Below, piece by piece: positions 36,966-46,085 of a stretch of 64,000 bases of DNA. The notes under the pieces are model-generated. The model was not told where the DNA came from, did no database searches, and saw only the letters and a list, made by a program, of their open reading frames with translations. Source of the stretch: CAXBOO01 sp963977425 (GTDB lineage Bacteria; Bacteroidota; Bacteroidia; Flavobacteriales_D; Luteibaculaceae). Location of the stretch: the NCBI GenBank assembly GCA_963977425.1, contig CAXBOO010000007.1:31886-95885 (forward strand), in the 5' to 3' direction. The position numbers and the translations under genes were made by a program. The first letter of the stretch is position 1; every line of letters starts with the position of its first letter.

Positions 36966-37063
36966 ATAAAATGCGACTAAACTCTCGTTTATATCCGCCA
37001 AACAATTTTTCCCACGGCAATTTTAGCAATAATAGAGCACGGGCATAGGTAAAGTACTGAAGC

Positions 37064-37097
37064 TTGAATATAATTTCGATTAATGAACATATGTTTG
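37064..37097 (+). promoter_or_regulatory. Promoter of the thioesterase gene
   Basis: TTG (37064-37066) and TATGTTTG (37090-37097), a full TAnnTTTG match, are 23 nt apart. The first ATG in the conserved frame lies 21 nt downstream, which fits the starts of dnaN and miaE. Confidence 0.5.
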
Positions 37098-37117
37098 CGT
37101 TAACTAAATTCACATTC

Positions 37118-37498
37118 ATGACAGAAATACAGATTCGCGGATACCATTGTGATGCTTATGGACATGTAAACAACGCTAGAATACTAGAGTTTTACGAAGA
37201 ATGCCGATGGGATTTTTTGAATAAGGGAAACAAAATTGGATATTTTGAAAATTTGGGACTGCAATTTTTCATAGTCAACATCAACGTCGATTATAAATTG
37301 AGTTTAGAGCCAGGTATGACCATAAAAATTGATTGTAAATGTCATGAACACGGAAATACAAGCATAACATTTTTACAAGAAATCTATCTTGAAGACCGCT
37401 TGGCCGGTAAAGCTCTGATTAAGTTTGTTTTATTTGACAAAAACACAAAAAAACCATCCAAAATTCTGCCAGAGCACCTTTCTAAAATGCAAGGTTAA
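37118..37498 (+). CDS. Acyl-CoA thioesterase, hotdog fold (4HBT family)
   Basis: A 126-residue hotdog thioesterase that hydrolyses acyl-CoA. The start pattern MTEIQIRGYHCDAYGHVNNA contains the catalytic Asp and the GHVNNARxLEFxEE motif; the rest alternates strands as usual. The start at 37118 is preferred to the longer frame (from TTG 37064), since that TTG is the -33 box and the transcript starts later. Substrate chain length is unknown. It has no partners in an operon; the next gene has its own promoter. Confidence 0.88.
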   Translation: MTEIQIRGYHCDAYGHVNNARILEFYEECRWDFLNKGNKIGYFENLGLQFFIVNINVDYKLSLEPGMTIKIDCKCHEHGNTSITFLQEIYLEDRLAGKALIKFVLFDKNTKKPSKILPEHLSKMQG

Positions 37499-37506
37499 GA
37501 AAGGCT

Positions 37507-37534
37507 TGTTAAAATCCTGATTATTGTACCTTTG
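37507..37534 (+). promoter_or_regulatory. Promoter of the DUF349 gene
   Basis: TTG (37507-37509) lies 17 nt before TACCTTTG (37527-37534), a full TAnnTTTG match. This sets the gene start downstream of 37540. Confidence 0.6.
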
Positions 37535-37556
37535 CAAAGCGATAATTATACTACGC

Positions 37557-39320
37557 ATGCTGAACGAACAACTGGATAAGTTAAAAACACTTATCGAATC
37601 TGACTGGAATAAAGAAGTTATGGTGGAAACCAAACGTCTTTTGGAAACTGTAAAAAGTGAAATTTATAAGCAAGAAGAAGAGCATTTACGCCTTTTTGTT
37701 GCCAATAAAGACAACGACCCTAACGATTATTCTCCTGAAGAAAACGAAAACAAAGAACTTTTCTCTGCCTTGGCGTCTCTATATGGAGCTAAGAAAAAAG
37801 AATATGCCGAAGCTGTTGCTACAGAAGAACGCAATAACTTGACGAAAAAAGAAAATCTAATTCAAAAACTAGAAACACTAGTTAAAGAAGAAGAGAACAT
37901 CAAAGTAGCCTTTGACACTTTCAAAGCTATTGACGAAGAATTCAAGACTATAGGTAGAGTACCGGGGAACAATCATCAGGATATAACCAACCGTTACCAC
38001 ACCATTCGCGATAGATTTTTCTACAACATTCGTATTTATCAAGACCTTAAAGAACTTGATCTTAAGAAAAACCTTGAGATTAAAAAAGGCATCATAGATA
38101 CTATAGGTAAAGTTGTTTCGACAGTTGATGCTAAAGATGCTGACAAAGAAATGAAAGCACTTATCGCTAAGTGGTATGAAACAGGTCCAGTTCCTAAAGA
38201 GGTTTACGAAGAATTAAAAGCCGAATTTCAAAAAGCTTGTGATGAAGTATACACTCATATTAAGGCATACTTCGAAATCAAGAAGAAAGAAAACGAAAAA
38301 GTAGTTGAAGAAAAGCAAGGTTTAATAGATAGCGTTAAAAGCATTCTAGCCGAGGCAAGAAACAACGAAAAAGATTGGCAAAAAAACACCAAAGAAATTT
38401 TAGACATTCAAGCAAAATGGAAAACACTTCCGTTTGGTACACGTGCTAAAAGCGAAGAGCTTTGGAATGAATTACGCGCATTGTGTAACTCATTTTTTGA
38501 TGACAAAAAAGTTTTTTATCAAGACATTCATCAAGAACAAGATAAAAACAAATTACGCAAGCTTGAATTGATCGAAAAAGCGGATGCTATTAAAGATACT
38601 ACCGATTGGGCTGAAGGTACTAAAGAACTTAAATACATTCAGAATCAATGGAAAAAAATTGGTAGAGCACGTCAGCGCGATGAACAAAAACTATGGGTTA
38701 AATTCAGAGCAATTTGCGATCATTTTTTCAATACTAAAGATGAATTCTTTAAGAAAAAAGATGCCGATTTAGAGCAGAACCTAGATGTTAAACTCGCTAT
38801 AATTGAAGAAATTAAGAGCGCCGAAGCTTTAGATAACAAAGAAGCGTCAATAAAAGCAATCAAAAGCCTGATCACTAAATACAACGCTGCTGGTTATTTA
38901 CCTAAAAACAAAAGAGAATCGGTTACTAAAGCCTACGATACAGCCATTGAAACTTACTTTGAAAAAGCAGGTTTAAGCAAAGCTGAAGTTGAGCAAAGTA
39001 AATTTGTAGCCAAAATTCAAGGTTTATTAAAAGATCAAAACGCTGATGATTTGATCAAAAATGAAGTTCGATTCTTACGCGATAAAATTTCTGAACAAGA
39101 AAAAACTTTAGCTAAGTACGAAACCAATTTATCTTTTTTCTCTGGAAACTTAAACAGCCCGCTAGTTAAGGAAGCAACGGCTAAAGTGGATGGAATTAAA
39201 AACATTATTGACAAAATTAAAGCTCAGATTAAGCTAATTAATAAACTAAGGAAAGAAGCTACTAGCGCTGTTGAAGTTGTTGCTCAAGAAGCTAGCACAG
39301 AAACAGAAAGCAATGACTAA
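37557..39320 (+). CDS. DUF349 coiled-coil protein
   Basis: A 587-residue, highly charged, almost wholly helical protein with at least three copies of the DUF349 motif, each of the type W...G..P..... LW..F...CD.FF (for example IQAKWKTLPFG and IQNQWKKIGRARQ, near residues 275 and 355). DUF349 proteins have no known biochemical function. Length and Lys/Glu content suggest an elongated, rod-like cytoplasmic protein. The ATG at 37557 is chosen because the promoter ends at 37534; the longer frame would begin before it. It overlaps the following exported protein by 8 bases. Confidence 0.86.
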   Translation: MLNEQLDKLKTLIESDWNKEVMVETKRLLETVKSEIYKQEEEHLRLFVANKDNDPNDYSPEENENKELFSALASLYGAKKKEYAEAVATEERNNLTKKENLIQKLETLVKEEENIKVAFDTFKAIDEEFKTIGRVPGNNHQDITNRYHTIRDRFFYNIRIYQDLKELDLKKNLEIKKGIIDTIGKVVSTVDAKDADKEMKALIAKWYETGPVPKEVYEELKAEFQKACDEVYTHIKAYFEIKKKENEKVVEEKQGLIDSVKSILAEARNNEKDWQKNTKEILDIQAKWKTLPFGTRAKSEELWNELRALCNSFFDDKKVFYQDIHQEQDKNKLRKLELIEKADAIKDTTDWAEGTKELKYIQNQWKKIGRARQRDEQKLWVKFRAICDHFFNTKDEFFKKKDADLEQNLDVKLAIIEEIKSAEALDNKEASIKAIKSLITKYNAAGYLPKNKRESVTKAYDTAIETYFEKAGLSKAEVEQSKFVAKIQGLLKDQNADDLIKNEVRFLRDKISEQEKTLAKYETNLSFFSGNLNSPLVKEATAKVDGIKNIIDKIKAQIKLINKLRKEATSAVEVVAQEASTETESND

Positions 39321-39804
39321 ATTCTTGTACAGATCTATATTATCGATAGTTTTTTTGACCTTAACTTTTGTAGGTCATGCACAGTTGAAGGAGAAAAACC
39401 CTGCTGAAGCTGAGTACACTAAAAAATTAACTATAAATTCTATTAGGGATTATTTGCCTGGTAAACACATCAAGCAACGCATAAATTTTGGTGGGGAGTA
39501 TTTATTTTACTCCCGCCTTTATTTTCCCAAAGTAGATTGGCGAAAAGTAGATTGTACAGCTGAAATTGAGCTAGGTTCTGAGAAAATTAAAGAGTTTACA
39601 ATCAAATCTGAAGGTAAAAAAGACGTACTAACTTTTCAAAAACTCGTATTTGAATTGTGTGGTTCGTACGAGAACCCTCGCAAAATAACCAACGGAAATT
39701 TTTATTTCTGGAATTGGTACGATGGCTTTGGTCAGCTTCGTGGAGAACTAAGTGTAGATACACTTAACCACAAAGCTGAGTTCATGGTTAAGCCTATTTT
39801 TTAA
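39313..39804 (+). CDS. Exported protein of unknown function
   Basis: A 163-residue protein with a signal peptide (about 1-23, ending FVGHA) and a short mature part rich in Lys and Tyr. Nothing in it points to a known family; the C-terminal half contains the repeated-Trp stretch FYFWNWYDGFG and ends FMVKPIF. The start overlaps the DUF349 stop by 8 bases, so it is translationally coupled to that gene. Its last 11 bases overlap the convergent helicase gene tail to tail. Confidence 0.65.
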   Translation: MTKFLYRSILSIVFLTLTFVGHAQLKEKNPAEAEYTKKLTINSIRDYLPGKHIKQRINFGGEYLFYSRLYFPKVDWRKVDCTAEIELGSEKIKEFTIKSEGKKDVLTFQKLVFELCGSYENPRKITNGNFYFWNWYDGFGQLRGELSVDTLNHKAEFMVKPIF

Positions 39805-41053
39805 AGAATTTCTTTCTTCCGTAAATTTTCTTCTTTTGATGAAAAGCGCCTCTGTAATCTGGGTCGTCTTTTTGTTTTTGCATATCCAGTTCACGATCTT
39901 CTTCGTGTTTTTCACCGGGTAAGTATTCATGCTTACCAACTTCAATGGTTATCACTTCAGTATTCAATTTCAAATCGTCAGTAATCTTTTTGAAGTAGTA
40001 CTTCTCATTATCTGAACAGAAGGTAATGTTTATACCATCCTTATCCATCCTACCCGTACGCCCACTTCGGTGCAAAAACTCATCGCTATCGCGTGCAACA
40101 TCCATTTGTATTACATGACTAACGTCATTAATATCAATTCCTCTAGCGCAAACATCAGTAGTGATCAAAATTCGGTTCACTCCATCGTTAAATTTCTCAA
40201 ACGATTCTAATCTTGAACTTTGAGATTTATTACTCGTAATGATGCCACATTCGTGTTGAAACTTTCTATCTAAGTATGCAAAAGTTTGTTTTGCGCTTTC
40301 TTTAGACTTACAAAAAACCAAAACTCTTTTAGATTCGGGCTTCATCAACATTGCTTCCAAAGCTTTTACTTTGGTCATCCTGTTTTCTAAATAAGCTATT
40401 TGTTGTTTTATATTTTCTTTAACTCGCGGAGCCGATACTTCAATATAAGTTGGGTTCAACAAAAATTCGTCAACTAGTTTTTGTACTCGCTCTCCGAATG
40501 TAGCTGAAAACAAAAAGTTTTGACGCTTGCTAGGTATCACCTCAAAAATATCTCTCAACTGTGTTATAAAGCCACCATCAAGCATTCTATCTGCTTCATC
40601 CAGTACCAATACTTCTAACTTTTTGATATCAATATGCCCTGCATAATACATATCCTTAAATCGAGCTGGAGTAGCGACAATGATATCGGGTTTTTGCTCT
40701 AAAGCTTTTATTTGATTGGTACGTCCTACACCGCCATACAACAAAACATGTTCCAAATCGCATTGTTGAATAACCATATCAAGGATACCTGCAACTTGAA
40801 CAGCCAGTTCTTTGGATGGCAATAAAATAAGCCCTCTAACTCCTACGTCTTTGTGGTATTTTAACTTCATCAACATCGGCAAAACAAACGCCAATGTTTT
40901 CCCAGTTCCAGTTGGAGCTACTGCAATAATATCTTTTTGGCTAAGCGCCTTTGGAATGGCCAAAGCCTGTATTTCGGTAGGTGTTTCTATGCCATTTTCA
41001 ACCAATGGTCGAACAAACTGAGCCGTAATGCCCAAACTTTTAAATGCTTCCAA
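39794..41053 (-). CDS. DEAD-box RNA helicase
   Basis: DEAD-box helicases unwind short RNA duplexes with ATP. All core motifs are present: the Q motif region, Walker A APTGTGKT (46-53), PTR-like segment, DEAD (about residue 145), SAT, RGID and HRSGRTGR. The 419-residue length is a core enzyme with a short basic tail (KKKIYGRKKFFKK). It is 3 bases behind the exonuclease gene, so they may share a transcript. The specific RNA target is unknown. Confidence 0.95.
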   Translation of the reverse strand: MEAFKSLGITAQFVRPLVENGIETPTEIQALAIPKALSQKDIIAVAPTGTGKTLAFVLPMLMKLKYHKDVGVRGLILLPSKELAVQVAGILDMVIQQCDLEHVLLYGGVGRTNQIKALEQKPDIIVATPARFKDMYYAGHIDIKKLEVLVLDEADRMLDGGFITQLRDIFEVIPSKRQNFLFSATFGERVQKLVDEFLLNPTYIEVSAPRVKENIKQQIAYLENRMTKVKALEAMLMKPESKRVLVFCKSKESAKQTFAYLDRKFQHECGIITSNKSQSSRLESFEKFNDGVNRILITTDVCARGIDINDVSHVIQMDVARDSDEFLHRSGRTGRMDKDGINITFCSDNEKYYFKKITDDLKLNTEVITIEVGKHEYLPGEKHEEDRELDMQKQKDDPDYRGAFHQKKKIYGRKKFFKK

Positions 41054-41056
41054 AAT

Positions 41057-41641
41057 TTATATTGCTTTAAGTTTATCGTAAATCAAATTGCATATCCACG
41101 CATCGGTGGCTGCATATGTTAGTTGTGCTGGTGTTAAAGTTGGGTTTTCCCAATTACTTGTTTGCTGGCTCTTGCTTATTGTAAATCCTAACAGTAATGC
41201 CGATAAGCGTTTTGCTCCTGTACATTTTAACCCTTTTTTAAGTGCCAATTTGCCCAAATCAATAACATTATGAGCATCGAAACCTGCATTGCACTTTTTT
41301 AAATCTTTCATATCGTCAGCGGTAGCAATACCAACTTTCTCAATGTTTTCATCATTAAAAAATGCAATCAATTCTTCTGGCAAAACGCCTTTATAAGTTC
41401 TTACCACTATAACACTACTCCCGTTGCATATTTGAACCAATGCGGTAAGATTTTGTTGGCCTTTTTTGAAACTTGGTTTGGTTTCTGTATCGATTCCAAA
41501 GACCTTTTGGTTTTTAGAAAATTCCGCCCATACTTCAGAAAACTCTTCATCCGTTTTTACATAAAGTAAAGGTCCACGAAAAGCTTCGCGCGGATAATCT
41601 TTCAATTCTTCTTTACTGACGTCAATTTTTGTCATTTCCAT
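41057..41641 (-). CDS. 3'-5' exonuclease, DEDD (RNase D-like) family
   Basis: A 194-residue single DEDD nuclease domain. Exo I reads GIDTETKPSF (about residues 48-57), Exo II is around NVIDLGKLAL with the preceding Asp residues, and Exo III is YAATDAWIC near 178, with the Tyr and Asp of the DEDDy type. It lacks the HRDC domain of E. coli RNase D, as do many small bacterial homologues. Its partner gene is the DEAD-box helicase, suggesting RNA work. Confidence 0.86.
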   Translation of the reverse strand: MEMTKIDVSKEELKDYPREAFRGPLLYVKTDEEFSEVWAEFSKNQKVFGIDTETKPSFKKGQQNLTALVQICNGSSVIVVRTYKGVLPEELIAFFNDENIEKVGIATADDMKDLKKCNAGFDAHNVIDLGKLALKKGLKCTGAKRLSALLLGFTISKSQQTSNWENPTLTPAQLTYAATDAWICNLIYDKLKAI

Positions 41642-41674
41642 ACTAAGTCCCCAAGTTAAAGCCTTATATAATTT

Positions 41675-41692
41675 TACATTTGTGCAAAACTA
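41675..41692. promoter_or_regulatory. Face-to-face -7 boxes for rfbC and the exonuclease gene
   Basis: On the plus strand TACATTTG (41675-41682) precedes rfbC; on the minus strand TAGTTTTG (41692-41685) precedes the exonuclease-helicase pair. Both match TAnnTTTG fully and are 2 bases apart. Neither has a good -33 TTG. Confidence 0.4.
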
Positions 41693-41698
41693 CCAACA

Positions 41699-42244
41699 TT
41701 GACTATAGAAGCTACATCTTTTAAGGGTTTATTCGTTATTCAACCAAAAGTATTTGGAGATCATAGAGGATATTTTTTTGAAAGTTACAAGGAAAGTGAA
41801 CTTGAAAAAGCACTCGGACGTAAACCTGAGTTCATTCAGGACAATGAAAGTTTATCTGGAAAAGATGTATTGAGAGGCTTACACTTTCAAAAACCTCCTT
41901 ATGCTCAAAGCAAATTAGTAAGAGTCGTTACGGGGTCTGTACTTGATGTTGTTGTCGATCTTAGAAAAGATGAACCTACTTATGGTAAACATTTTGCGAT
42001 AGAATTGACCGCAGATAATAAAAAGCAACTATTTGTTCCTAAAGGATTTGCTCATGGTTTTCTAACCTTGGAGGATAACACTCGTTTTTGTTACAAGTGC
42101 GAAGGAGAATATGCCCCTCAAGCAGAAGATAGTTTACTTTGGAACGACAAAACTTTAAACATAAATTGGCCAAGTGAAGCTGCTTTAATTAGTGAAAAAG
42201 ATGCGAAAGCCAATACATTTAGTAACTTTATAAGTCCTTTTTAA
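41699..42244 (+). CDS. rfbC: dTDP-4-dehydrorhamnose 3,5-epimerase
   Basis: RfbC epimerises C3 and C5 of the keto-sugar in dTDP-L-rhamnose synthesis. The 181-residue length fits. Seen are DHRGYFFESY near 22-31, LRGLHFQ with the catalytic His region near 60, and the PKGFAHGFLTL segment near 115. The start is TTG at 41699: the in-frame upstream codons contain no ATG and the promoter-like box ends at 41682. Other rhamnose genes (rfbA, rfbB, rfbD) are not in the window. The next gene (lytic transglycosylase) follows after 14 bases. Confidence 0.94.
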   Translation: MTIEATSFKGLFVIQPKVFGDHRGYFFESYKESELEKALGRKPEFIQDNESLSGKDVLRGLHFQKPPYAQSKLVRVVTGSVLDVVVDLRKDEPTYGKHFAIELTADNKKQLFVPKGFAHGFLTLEDNTRFCYKCEGEYAPQAEDSLLWNDKTLNINWPSEAALISEKDAKANTFSNFISPF

Positions 42245-42258
42245 AACACAATTTCATT

Positions 42259-43251
42259 TTGAAAAAAATACTTCTTTCTGTTAGCAGTGCAATCGGTTTT
42301 TTTGCCCTTTCATACTTCGCATTGAATGTTTTCACAGCTCAGCAAACTGCTCCTGTAAGCACCAATCATGAAGGCGACTTCAAGACCAATTACAACATCT
42401 ATTCACTACCAACACCTCAAAAACTGACTTTTGCTGGTGAGATAGTTCCAACTGACATACTGGATGTTAAAGAGCGCTTAGACAGAGAATTGCTTGTTAA
42501 TACGTATTGGCAATCGCAAACTGTTTTGTTTTTAAAAAGAGCCAACCGTTACTTCCCTATCATAGAGCCAATTCTTAAGAAAAATGGTGTGCCTGATGAT
42601 TTTAAATATTTAGCCATCATAGAAAGTGGTTTAGAAAATGTTGTAAGCCCTGCTGGTGCAACCGGTTTTTGGCAAATAATGAAAGGAACTGCTACCGATT
42701 TTGGATTAGAAGTAAACGGCTATGTAGACGAACGATACAATTTAGAATTGGCTACACAATTTGCTTGCGATTACTTAAACGAAGCATACACCAAATTTGG
42801 ATCATGGACTTTAGCCGCAGCATCATACAACATGGGTATGAATGGATTAAAAAGTCAATTACAAAGACAAAAAACCAACAACTATTACGATTTACTTTTT
42901 GTTACAGAAACATCTCGTTATGTATTTAGAATATTGGCTGTAAAACAAATCTTAAGTCACTATGATTATTATGGTTTCCATGTACGACCACAAGATTTAT
43001 ATCCTGCAGTAAAGACTTCGTATTTTGAAGTAGATTCTAGCATAGAAAGCTTAGCCGACTTTGCTTACGACAATAAAATAAATTACAAACTTCTTAAAAC
43101 TTTAAATCCTTGGTTGAGAGAAACTAAACTTCCCAATACAAAGCAAAAAAAGTACAAGATCAAGTTACCAGTTGATGGTCATAAAGTTGGCTTTAAAGCC
43201 AATAAAATTCCTGATTTCAACACCGATCCTTTACTAAACGATGCCAACTAA
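42259..43251 (+). CDS. Lytic transglycosylase (MltD-like), exported
   Basis: Lytic transglycosylases cut peptidoglycan between MurNAc and GlcNAc to leave an anhydro end. The 330-residue protein has a signal peptide or anchor (about 1-22) and an SLT domain (about 100-235) with the catalytic Glu in IIESGLENVVSPAGATG, then GFWQIM, then SYNMG, all family landmarks. After about residue 245 there is a region resembling a degenerate LysM-like segment (IESLADFAYDNKINYKLLKTLNPWL), probably for wall binding. The start is TTG at 42259. The stop overlaps uvrA by 11 bases. Confidence 0.9.
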   Translation: MKKILLSVSSAIGFFALSYFALNVFTAQQTAPVSTNHEGDFKTNYNIYSLPTPQKLTFAGEIVPTDILDVKERLDRELLVNTYWQSQTVLFLKRANRYFPIIEPILKKNGVPDDFKYLAIIESGLENVVSPAGATGFWQIMKGTATDFGLEVNGYVDERYNLELATQFACDYLNEAYTKFGSWTLAAASYNMGMNGLKSQLQRQKTNNYYDLLFVTETSRYVFRILAVKQILSHYDYYGFHVRPQDLYPAVKTSYFEVDSSIESLADFAYDNKINYKLLKTLNPWLRETKLPNTKQKKYKIKLPVDGHKVGFKANKIPDFNTDPLLNDAN

Positions 43252-46084
43252 GAAAGCCGTATTAAGTGATAAGTACGAGGCTGATAATTTAAGCATTTAC
43301 GGAGCACGAGCGCATAATCTAAAAAACGTTTCGCTGAGTATACCTCGAGATAAACTCGTTGTATTCACAGGCCTTAGCGGTTCAGGGAAATCATCTCTAG
43401 CCTTCGATACAATTTATGCTGAAGGCCAACGTAGGTACTTGGATACATTTTCTACTTATGCACGCCAGTTTCTTGGCGGCGTAGAAAAACCTCCTGTTGA
43501 TAGTATAGAGGGATTAAGTCCGGTAATCAGCATTGAGCAAAAAACAGTAAATAAATCTCCACGATCAACAGTTGGAACAGTTACAGAGATTTATGATTTC
43601 TTACGCCTACTGTACGCACGTGCTTCAATAGCCTACTCTTCTGCAACAGGTAAAAAAATGGTGCGTTATACCGAAGAGCAGATCATTACCCTGATACAGG
43701 AAACATTTAAAAACAAAAAAATAGGCATCTTATCCCCTCTTGTACGTGGAAGAAAAGGTCACTACAAAGAGCTTTTAGAAAATTATCACAAAAGAGGCTT
43801 TGTAAAAGTTAGAATAGATGGCCTCATATCTAATCTATCGGACAATCACGATTTAAATCGCTATAAAAACCACGATATAGAGCTTGTTATAGACCGTACC
43901 AAACTTGAAGACGGCAGCGACAAACGACTTCGAGAGTCAGTAAAAACAGCTCTAAAATATGGTAAAGGTGTACTTCAAATATTGGATTTAGACACTGGTG
44001 ATACAAGATTTTTCTCTCAAAAATTGATGTGTGCCGATACTGGCATAGCATATGATGAACCAGAACCAAACTCGTTTTCATTCAACTCTCCATATGGCGC
44101 TTGCCCAAAATGCAATGGCCTTGGAAACGTAGAAGAAGTAGACATTAGTTTATTGGTTCCAAACAAAAACATCAGTATTGCTGATGGAGCTATTGTATTA
44201 CTCGGAAAAATCAAAAACACATGGGATTTCAAACAATTGGAAGCCCTAGTTAAAGAATTTAAAGAAAAAATAACAACACCCTTTGGAAAATACCCAAAGG
44301 AATTACAAGACGCCATATTATTTGGCTCCGATAAAAACATTGTCATTAAAAGTGACATTGGCTTAAAGGATTACAACACCACCTATCACGGTTTGGTAAA
44401 ACTTATTGAAGGCAATGCTAAAAGCCCAGGAAATAAAGCCACATTAAAAAAAGTAACTGAATTTATAAGCACTGTAGAATGCAGCAATTGCAATGGAACT
44501 CGACTAAAACCGAGCAGTTTATTTTTTAAAATTGACGGCAAAAATATAGCGGAAGTAACGGCTCTTAACCTTTCTACATTCGAGGCATGGATAAAAAACC
44601 TTGAAACTATTATAGAAGGGAAAGAAAAAGAAATTGCTAAAGAAATTATTCTTGAAATCAAGAAGCGTTGCTTATTTCTAAATGATGTGGGGCTTACTTA
44701 CCTAAGTCTTAACAGAAGATCATCGTCATTAAGTGGTGGTGAAGCTCAGCGCATACGTTTAGCAACACAAATTGGCACTCAACTTGTTGGTGTTCTTTAC
44801 ATTTTAGATGAACCCAGTATTGGACTACATCAGCGCGACAATAGTAAATTGATACACAGCTTGCTTCAATTGCGAGATTTAGGCAACAGCATCATCGTGG
44901 TAGAACATGATAAAGATATGATGTTGCATGCTGATTACATCGTTGATATTGGCCCCGGTGCAGGTAAGCTTGGCGGAAAAATAAATGCAGAAGGCAATGT
45001 GGAAGAATTTCTAGCCAGTAACTGCTCTACAGCATTGTATCTTAAGGGAGAAAACATCATAGAAAATGCCTTTGAACGCCGTCCTGGAAATGGAAAATTC
45101 ATACAGTTGTTAGGTGCGAATGGCAACAACCTTCAAAATGTTGATTTAAAAATCCCATTGGGTACATTAACCGTTGTCACAGGAGTTTCTGGAAGTGGCA
45201 AATCAACTTTAATAAACAAAACTCTATACCCTATTGCTGCCAACCAACTGAACAGAGCTCAGCAAAAAATAGAATCTTACAAAGAAATTAAAGGCCTTTC
45301 ATATCTGGATAAAGTAATTGATATCGATCAATCGCCAATTGGAAGAACGCCTAGAAGTAATCCGGCTACATATACCAAAGTATTCGATGAAATAAGAACA
45401 CTTTTTGCTAGCACCAATGAAGCCAAAATTAGAGGTTACAAATCTGGAAGGTTTTCATTCAACACCAAAGGCGGACGTTGCGAAACTTGTGAAGGTGCTG
45501 GATTAAAGAAAATAGAAATGAATTTTTTGCCTGATGTGTACGTAGAATGCGATACATGTTACGGTAAACGTTACAACAGAGAAACACTTGAAGTTCGATT
45601 CAAAGGCAAATCCATTTCAGATGTTTTAGAAATGACCATCAATGAATCGGTTGTATTTTTCGAAAATTTAGCTAAAATCTACAAGAAGGTTAAAACCTTG
45701 CAAGATGTTGGTTTAGGGTATTTAAAATTAGGCCAACAGAGCACTACTTTATCCGGTGGTGAAGCTCAACGAGTAAAATTAGCCGCTGAGCTTTCTAAAC
45801 GCGATACTGGAAAAACTTTGTACATATTAGATGAACCTAGTACTGGATTGCATTTTGATGATATAAAAATGTTATTAACTGTTTTAAATCGTTTGGTGAA
45901 GTCTGGTAATACGGTTATTGTTATCGAACACAACTTAGATATCATTAAAACGGCAGATTATATCGTCGATTTGGGTCCTGAGGGTGGCGAAGAAGGTGGA
46001 AATATTGTATTTTCAGGCACTCCAGAGGAAATGATACTAACCGAAGGTCATACCGCTGAATACTTAGCAAAAGAAATGCACTAG
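43241..46084 (+). CDS. uvrA: UvrABC excinuclease subunit A
   Basis: UvrA is the damage-sensing ATPase of nucleotide excision repair. The 947-residue chain has two ABC ATPase halves: Walker A GLSGSGKSS near 45 and GVSGSGKST near 650, with LSGGEAQRI/V signatures and EPSIG/EPSTG Walker B regions. Zinc-finger Cys pairs are seen (CPKCNGLG near 290, CSNCNGT near 410, CETCEGAG and CDTCYGKRY near 750). No frameshift. Starts inside the last 11 bases of the transglycosylase gene; LOG gene follows after 1 base. Confidence 0.98.
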   Translation: MPTKKAVLSDKYEADNLSIYGARAHNLKNVSLSIPRDKLVVFTGLSGSGKSSLAFDTIYAEGQRRYLDTFSTYARQFLGGVEKPPVDSIEGLSPVISIEQKTVNKSPRSTVGTVTEIYDFLRLLYARASIAYSSATGKKMVRYTEEQIITLIQETFKNKKIGILSPLVRGRKGHYKELLENYHKRGFVKVRIDGLISNLSDNHDLNRYKNHDIELVIDRTKLEDGSDKRLRESVKTALKYGKGVLQILDLDTGDTRFFSQKLMCADTGIAYDEPEPNSFSFNSPYGACPKCNGLGNVEEVDISLLVPNKNISIADGAIVLLGKIKNTWDFKQLEALVKEFKEKITTPFGKYPKELQDAILFGSDKNIVIKSDIGLKDYNTTYHGLVKLIEGNAKSPGNKATLKKVTEFISTVECSNCNGTRLKPSSLFFKIDGKNIAEVTALNLSTFEAWIKNLETIIEGKEKEIAKEIILEIKKRCLFLNDVGLTYLSLNRRSSSLSGGEAQRIRLATQIGTQLVGVLYILDEPSIGLHQRDNSKLIHSLLQLRDLGNSIIVVEHDKDMMLHADYIVDIGPGAGKLGGKINAEGNVEEFLASNCSTALYLKGENIIENAFERRPGNGKFIQLLGANGNNLQNVDLKIPLGTLTVVTGVSGSGKSTLINKTLYPIAANQLNRAQQKIESYKEIKGLSYLDKVIDIDQSPIGRTPRSNPATYTKVFDEIRTLFASTNEAKIRGYKSGRFSFNTKGGRCETCEGAGLKKIEMNFLPDVYVECDTCYGKRYNRETLEVRFKGKSISDVLEMTINESVVFFENLAKIYKKVKTLQDVGLGYLKLGQQSTTLSGGEAQRVKLAAELSKRDTGKTLYILDEPSTGLHFDDIKMLLTVLNRLVKSGNTVIVIEHNLDIIKTADYIVDLGPEGGEEGGNIVFSGTPEEMILTEGHTAEYLAKEMH

Positions 46085-46085
46085 T

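Noticed and set aside
36945..37001. The 19-residue extension of the TetR protein
   Set aside because: It crosses the inverted repeat and lacks the basic N terminus; the internal ATG gives the usual TetR start.
37524..37556. The 11-residue extension of the DUF349 protein
   Set aside because: The promoter -7 box ends at 37534, so this start would not be in the transcript.
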